This document shows, piece by piece, positions 61,267-64,000 of a stretch of DNA of 64,000 bases. Positions within the stretch are counted from its first letter, which is position 1. Every line of letters starts with the position of its first letter. Made by a program: the position numbers and the translations under genes. Where the stretch lies: the NCBI RefSeq assembly GCF_003096035.1, contig NZ_CP029186.1, positions 186,001 to 250,000 on the forward strand, read 5' to 3'. The notes beneath the pieces are model-generated. The model was not told the DNA's origin. It saw only the letters and a list, made by a program, of their open reading frames with translations, and ran no database searches. This DNA is from Flavobacterium album. GTDB lineage: Bacteria; Bacteroidota; Bacteroidia; Flavobacteriales; Flavobacteriaceae.

Positions 61267-62661
61267 TTACTTAATAACCTTATCAGGGAAATATTTAACC
61301 ATTAGCTCTTCAACTGTCGAACGATGGCGATTGATGACGAATAGCTTAGTCCTGTCAGGCAAAGTAAAGACGGCTATAAATTCCTTCTTAAAATCCATTC
61401 TATAGTTCTTTAGCACATCAAAGCTGCCTTTTAATAAGTTTAGCGTTCTTTCATGGTCTTTAGAAACTATAAAGACTTTAGTAATCGGTAATTCATTTGC
61501 TTTTTCTATTTCGGTGACATTGATTGGAGCCGCCATCCTGCTATTGGAATAATAGCGGAAAGTCCTCCTGATATACTTCCAGTCATCACTGGTATCGGCT
61601 ACAATGTACCTGTAAGTCAGTATATGTTCCAGCTCTTTGTTCCATTGCGGGAATTTTTCATCATAAAGGCCCACATATCTTTTTACAAATGCCTCGTCCA
61701 TTGGCTTCTTATCCCTTATATATTCCTTTACTACAGGATATATCTCCTTTGCCATACCGGTTATGTAGCGGTTGGCATACCAGTCATCTTCCTCAATTTT
61801 GCCCTTAAGTTGTTCCGTAACGTAGGCATTTCCTAAAGCTGTCGCTAAAACTTCGTTCATCAACAACAAGGCATACTGGCTGTTGGGCGAGTTGGTATCA
61901 TTGAACCATTTTTGGATATTGCCCTTCATTTTCAGGGACTGGTTATCATAAATTATATGATATATCTCGTGCATTGTCACACTGAATAACGTCTGATGGT
62001 CTTTTGAACCAAGCGGCGTTTCGCAGACGGCCACATTAAAAAATGCCCTTGCGCCCAGATTATCTTTGTCGAGCGACGGAAGCAGGTTGACCTGAAAAGG
62101 TATGTGGGAATCCCAGGTGGTGCCGTAAAAAGCCAGGCCTGCCCGGAAATAGTCCGCAAACCTCCCTGTGTCTAAATAGTCCCGAAGATTACGCTCCTGG
62201 ATAGCTATAGCATCTTTATTGGGAAGACAGACCAGCTCATGGTATATCGGCAGGAAGTTTTCCAATATCCCCGAGAAGGAGAATAATATATCGCCGGGAA
62301 TCAATCCAACCGACCTGTCCCTGAACTCATCTAACGTTTGACTTACTGCGAGATTCTTCTCCAACAGGTCCCTTGTCATCACCCCAGATTTGAGAGGCTG
62401 TGGATATTGCCGGTAGAAATAACTGTAATCGATCGCCAGTTGTTCAAATTCAGCGATTTTCCTAATATTGCTTTCTGTATTATATTTTGATTGTTGAAAA
62501 ATGCTTTTCAGTTCATTATCAGGATAGCTATCAGAAATTTTCCCCAGAAAGTCGTATACCGCATAAGGTTCTGAAAATTGCAGCCTGAATTGCACATCAG
62601 ACTGCCCAAAAAGGGAAAATGTACCAATAAATAAAAGTAGCGTAAGTATATTTTGTTTCAT
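61267..62661 (-). CDS. Secreted HExxH protein, possible zinc metallopeptidase
   Basis: 464 residues with a signal peptide (MKQNILTLLLFIGTFSLFGQ). A HEIYH motif (H231, E232, H235) lies in LFSVTMHEIYHIIYDN, and a downstream Glu (E270) in ALLLMNEVLATALGNAY could be the third zinc ligand, the layout of gluzincin-type peptidases. The N-terminal 200 residues are helical (YSYFYRQYPQPLKSG, LENFLPIYHELVCLP), and the C-terminal 130 residues are beta-rich. I do not recognise a named family. A single TTTAGAAT half-site lies in its upstream gap (62685). It is transcribed alone on the reverse strand, ahead of the LytTR system. Confidence 0.65.
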   Translation of the reverse strand: MKQNILTLLLFIGTFSLFGQSDVQFRLQFSEPYAVYDFLGKISDSYPDNELKSIFQQSKYNTESNIRKIAEFEQLAIDYSYFYRQYPQPLKSGVMTRDLLEKNLAVSQTLDEFRDRSVGLIPGDILFSFSGILENFLPIYHELVCLPNKDAIAIQERNLRDYLDTGRFADYFRAGLAFYGTTWDSHIPFQVNLLPSLDKDNLGARAFFNVAVCETPLGSKDHQTLFSVTMHEIYHIIYDNQSLKMKGNIQKWFNDTNSPNSQYALLLMNEVLATALGNAYVTEQLKGKIEEDDWYANRYITGMAKEIYPVVKEYIRDKKPMDEAFVKRYVGLYDEKFPQWNKELEHILTYRYIVADTSDDWKYIRRTFRYYSNSRMAAPINVTEIEKANELPITKVFIVSKDHERTLNLLKGSFDVLKNYRMDFKKEFIAVFTLPDRTKLFVINRHRSTVEELMVKYFPDKVIK

Positions 62662-62751
62662 TTATAAAGTCGGTTAAATAAGCATTTAGAATAAAGAAGC
62701 CGCATTGATCGAACCGCCTTATGTCATCTGACAGGCTTTCCTATCATCATA

Positions 62752-63297
62752 TTATATTCTGCTATCAAGCTCTTTACTAATTATCTGCTTCTCCTTCTTC
62801 CTTGCCATTTTCCTGTTTTCAGATTTTTCTTTGGCAAGATACCTGTTTTTATCGCCGTCAAAATGCATATTGCTCCATGCCAGTCGCGAATCCGGCCTGA
62901 TCATGACACCATTCCATGGACAATCATAAGGACATTTATGTTTTGAGTAGACACCAAAACTCCTATGTTTTATTTTTTTATCAGTAAGTATCTTTTGCTG
63001 GTTTATTCTAATACTACCCCATATCATACCTTCATCGCCCTTAGTAAGCTCCTGCCCAAGATATTCAACTTCAACAAATGTCATAGGGTCTTTTAGCTGG
63101 AGAAAATCAAAGGCTTTCCTAAAAGTTTTATGTGCATAGTCTCTTAACAATAACTTGTCATCAAGGCTGAGTTTTTCATTCTCTACGATTGAACGATACA
63201 GGCCAAGCGTATTAAAATCAGTATACTTCTTATAATTATCAATGTAGAAATAATATTCCTTAAGCGTTAGTTTGTTGAATCTTTGCCCGATCTCCAT
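62752..63297 (-). CDS. Unrecognised soluble protein with CPYDCPW motif
   Basis: 181 residues with no signal or membrane segment. The N-terminal 80 residues are helical and charged (TLKEYYFYIDNYKKYTDF, LSLDDKLLLRDYAHKTFRKA). The middle has WGSIRINQQKIL and SKHKCPYDCPWNGVMIRPDS, where two Cys four residues apart could bind metal. The C-terminus is lysine-rich (SENRKMARKKEKQIISKEL), suggesting nucleic-acid contact. I cannot name a family. It lies between enolase and the HExxH gene on the same strand with gaps of about 90 bases, so it may have its own promoter. Confidence 0.6.
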   Translation of the reverse strand: MEIGQRFNKLTLKEYYFYIDNYKKYTDFNTLGLYRSIVENEKLSLDDKLLLRDYAHKTFRKAFDFLQLKDPMTFVEVEYLGQELTKGDEGMIWGSIRINQQKILTDKKIKHRSFGVYSKHKCPYDCPWNGVMIRPDSRLAWSNMHFDGDKNRYLAKEKSENRKMARKKEKQIISKELDSRI

Positions 63298-63386
63298 TGT
63301 TGATTTGATTTATTGCTAATACAAATAAAACAAAAAATTCGGGATAAGAAATTACTTACCCCGAATTCATACTATAATTATTTTAA

Positions 63387-64000
<614 letters not shown>

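Overview
The window reads as chromosomal DNA of a flavobacterium (Bacteroidota, Flavobacteriaceae). The signs are SusC/SusD outer-membrane glycan import, type IX secretion C-terminal domains, Bacteroidota lipoprotein export signals (Cys followed by K-D-D or N-D-D), many small lipocalin-like and OmpA lipoproteins, TAnnTTTG-type promoter boxes and almost no Shine-Dalgarno sequences. Base composition is moderate, except for a clearly AT-rich island at about 250-2580.

Layout. 1-2580: end of a DUF2721 membrane-protein gene and an AT-rich two-gene island (a ParB/DGQHR-like protein plus a HEPN-like protein whose catalytic end lies behind a frameshift). 2641-8848: htpG, then forward genes for envelope proteins (OmpA-type lipoprotein, DUF4369 lipoprotein, small secreted proteins). 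8910-16690: tRNA-Thr and mostly reverse-strand housekeeping genes (manA, a pterin synthase, idi, a TetR/UbiB-kinase pair, a frameshifted AIM24 gene, ychJ). 16755-34734: a complete beta-mannan utilisation locus. 35146-37950: a NarL-type two-component system and two unrecognised genes. 38185-43269: small secreted proteins, marC, a SIMPL protein and a membrane/secreted gene pair. 43426-49191: an MBOAT/SGNH acetylation pair, cysH, an Rrf2 regulator and two guanidino-group hydrolases. 49460-58289: a gingipain-like T9SS protease, citrate synthase and two tandem T9SS leucine-rich-repeat proteins. 58389-64000: a LytTR two-component system, a possible new HExxH protein, an unknown protein and the 3' part of enolase.

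How the mannan locus fits together. A cupin/AraC regulator sits between two divergent units. The forward unit (SusC, SusD, TIG-domain glycan-binding lipoprotein, GH27 alpha-galactosidase, GH5) captures and trims galacto(gluco)mannan. The reverse unit (GH26, symporter, GH130 phosphorylase, mannobiose 2-epimerase, GH26, GH5_7) cuts the backbone, imports mannobiose and converts it through mannosyl-glucose to mannose-1-phosphate and glucose. ManA, encoded elsewhere in the window, can feed mannose-6-phosphate into glycolysis.

The points most worth a second look are: (1) the ParB-like/HEPN island with the RNxxxH motif hidden in the -1 frame; (2) a pair of identically spaced direct repeats upstream of both the LytTR two-component operon and the neighbouring T9SS protein gene, predicting a local regulon; (3) three single-base losses in homopolymers, which need read-level checking; (4) several long inverted-repeat elements in intergenic gaps.
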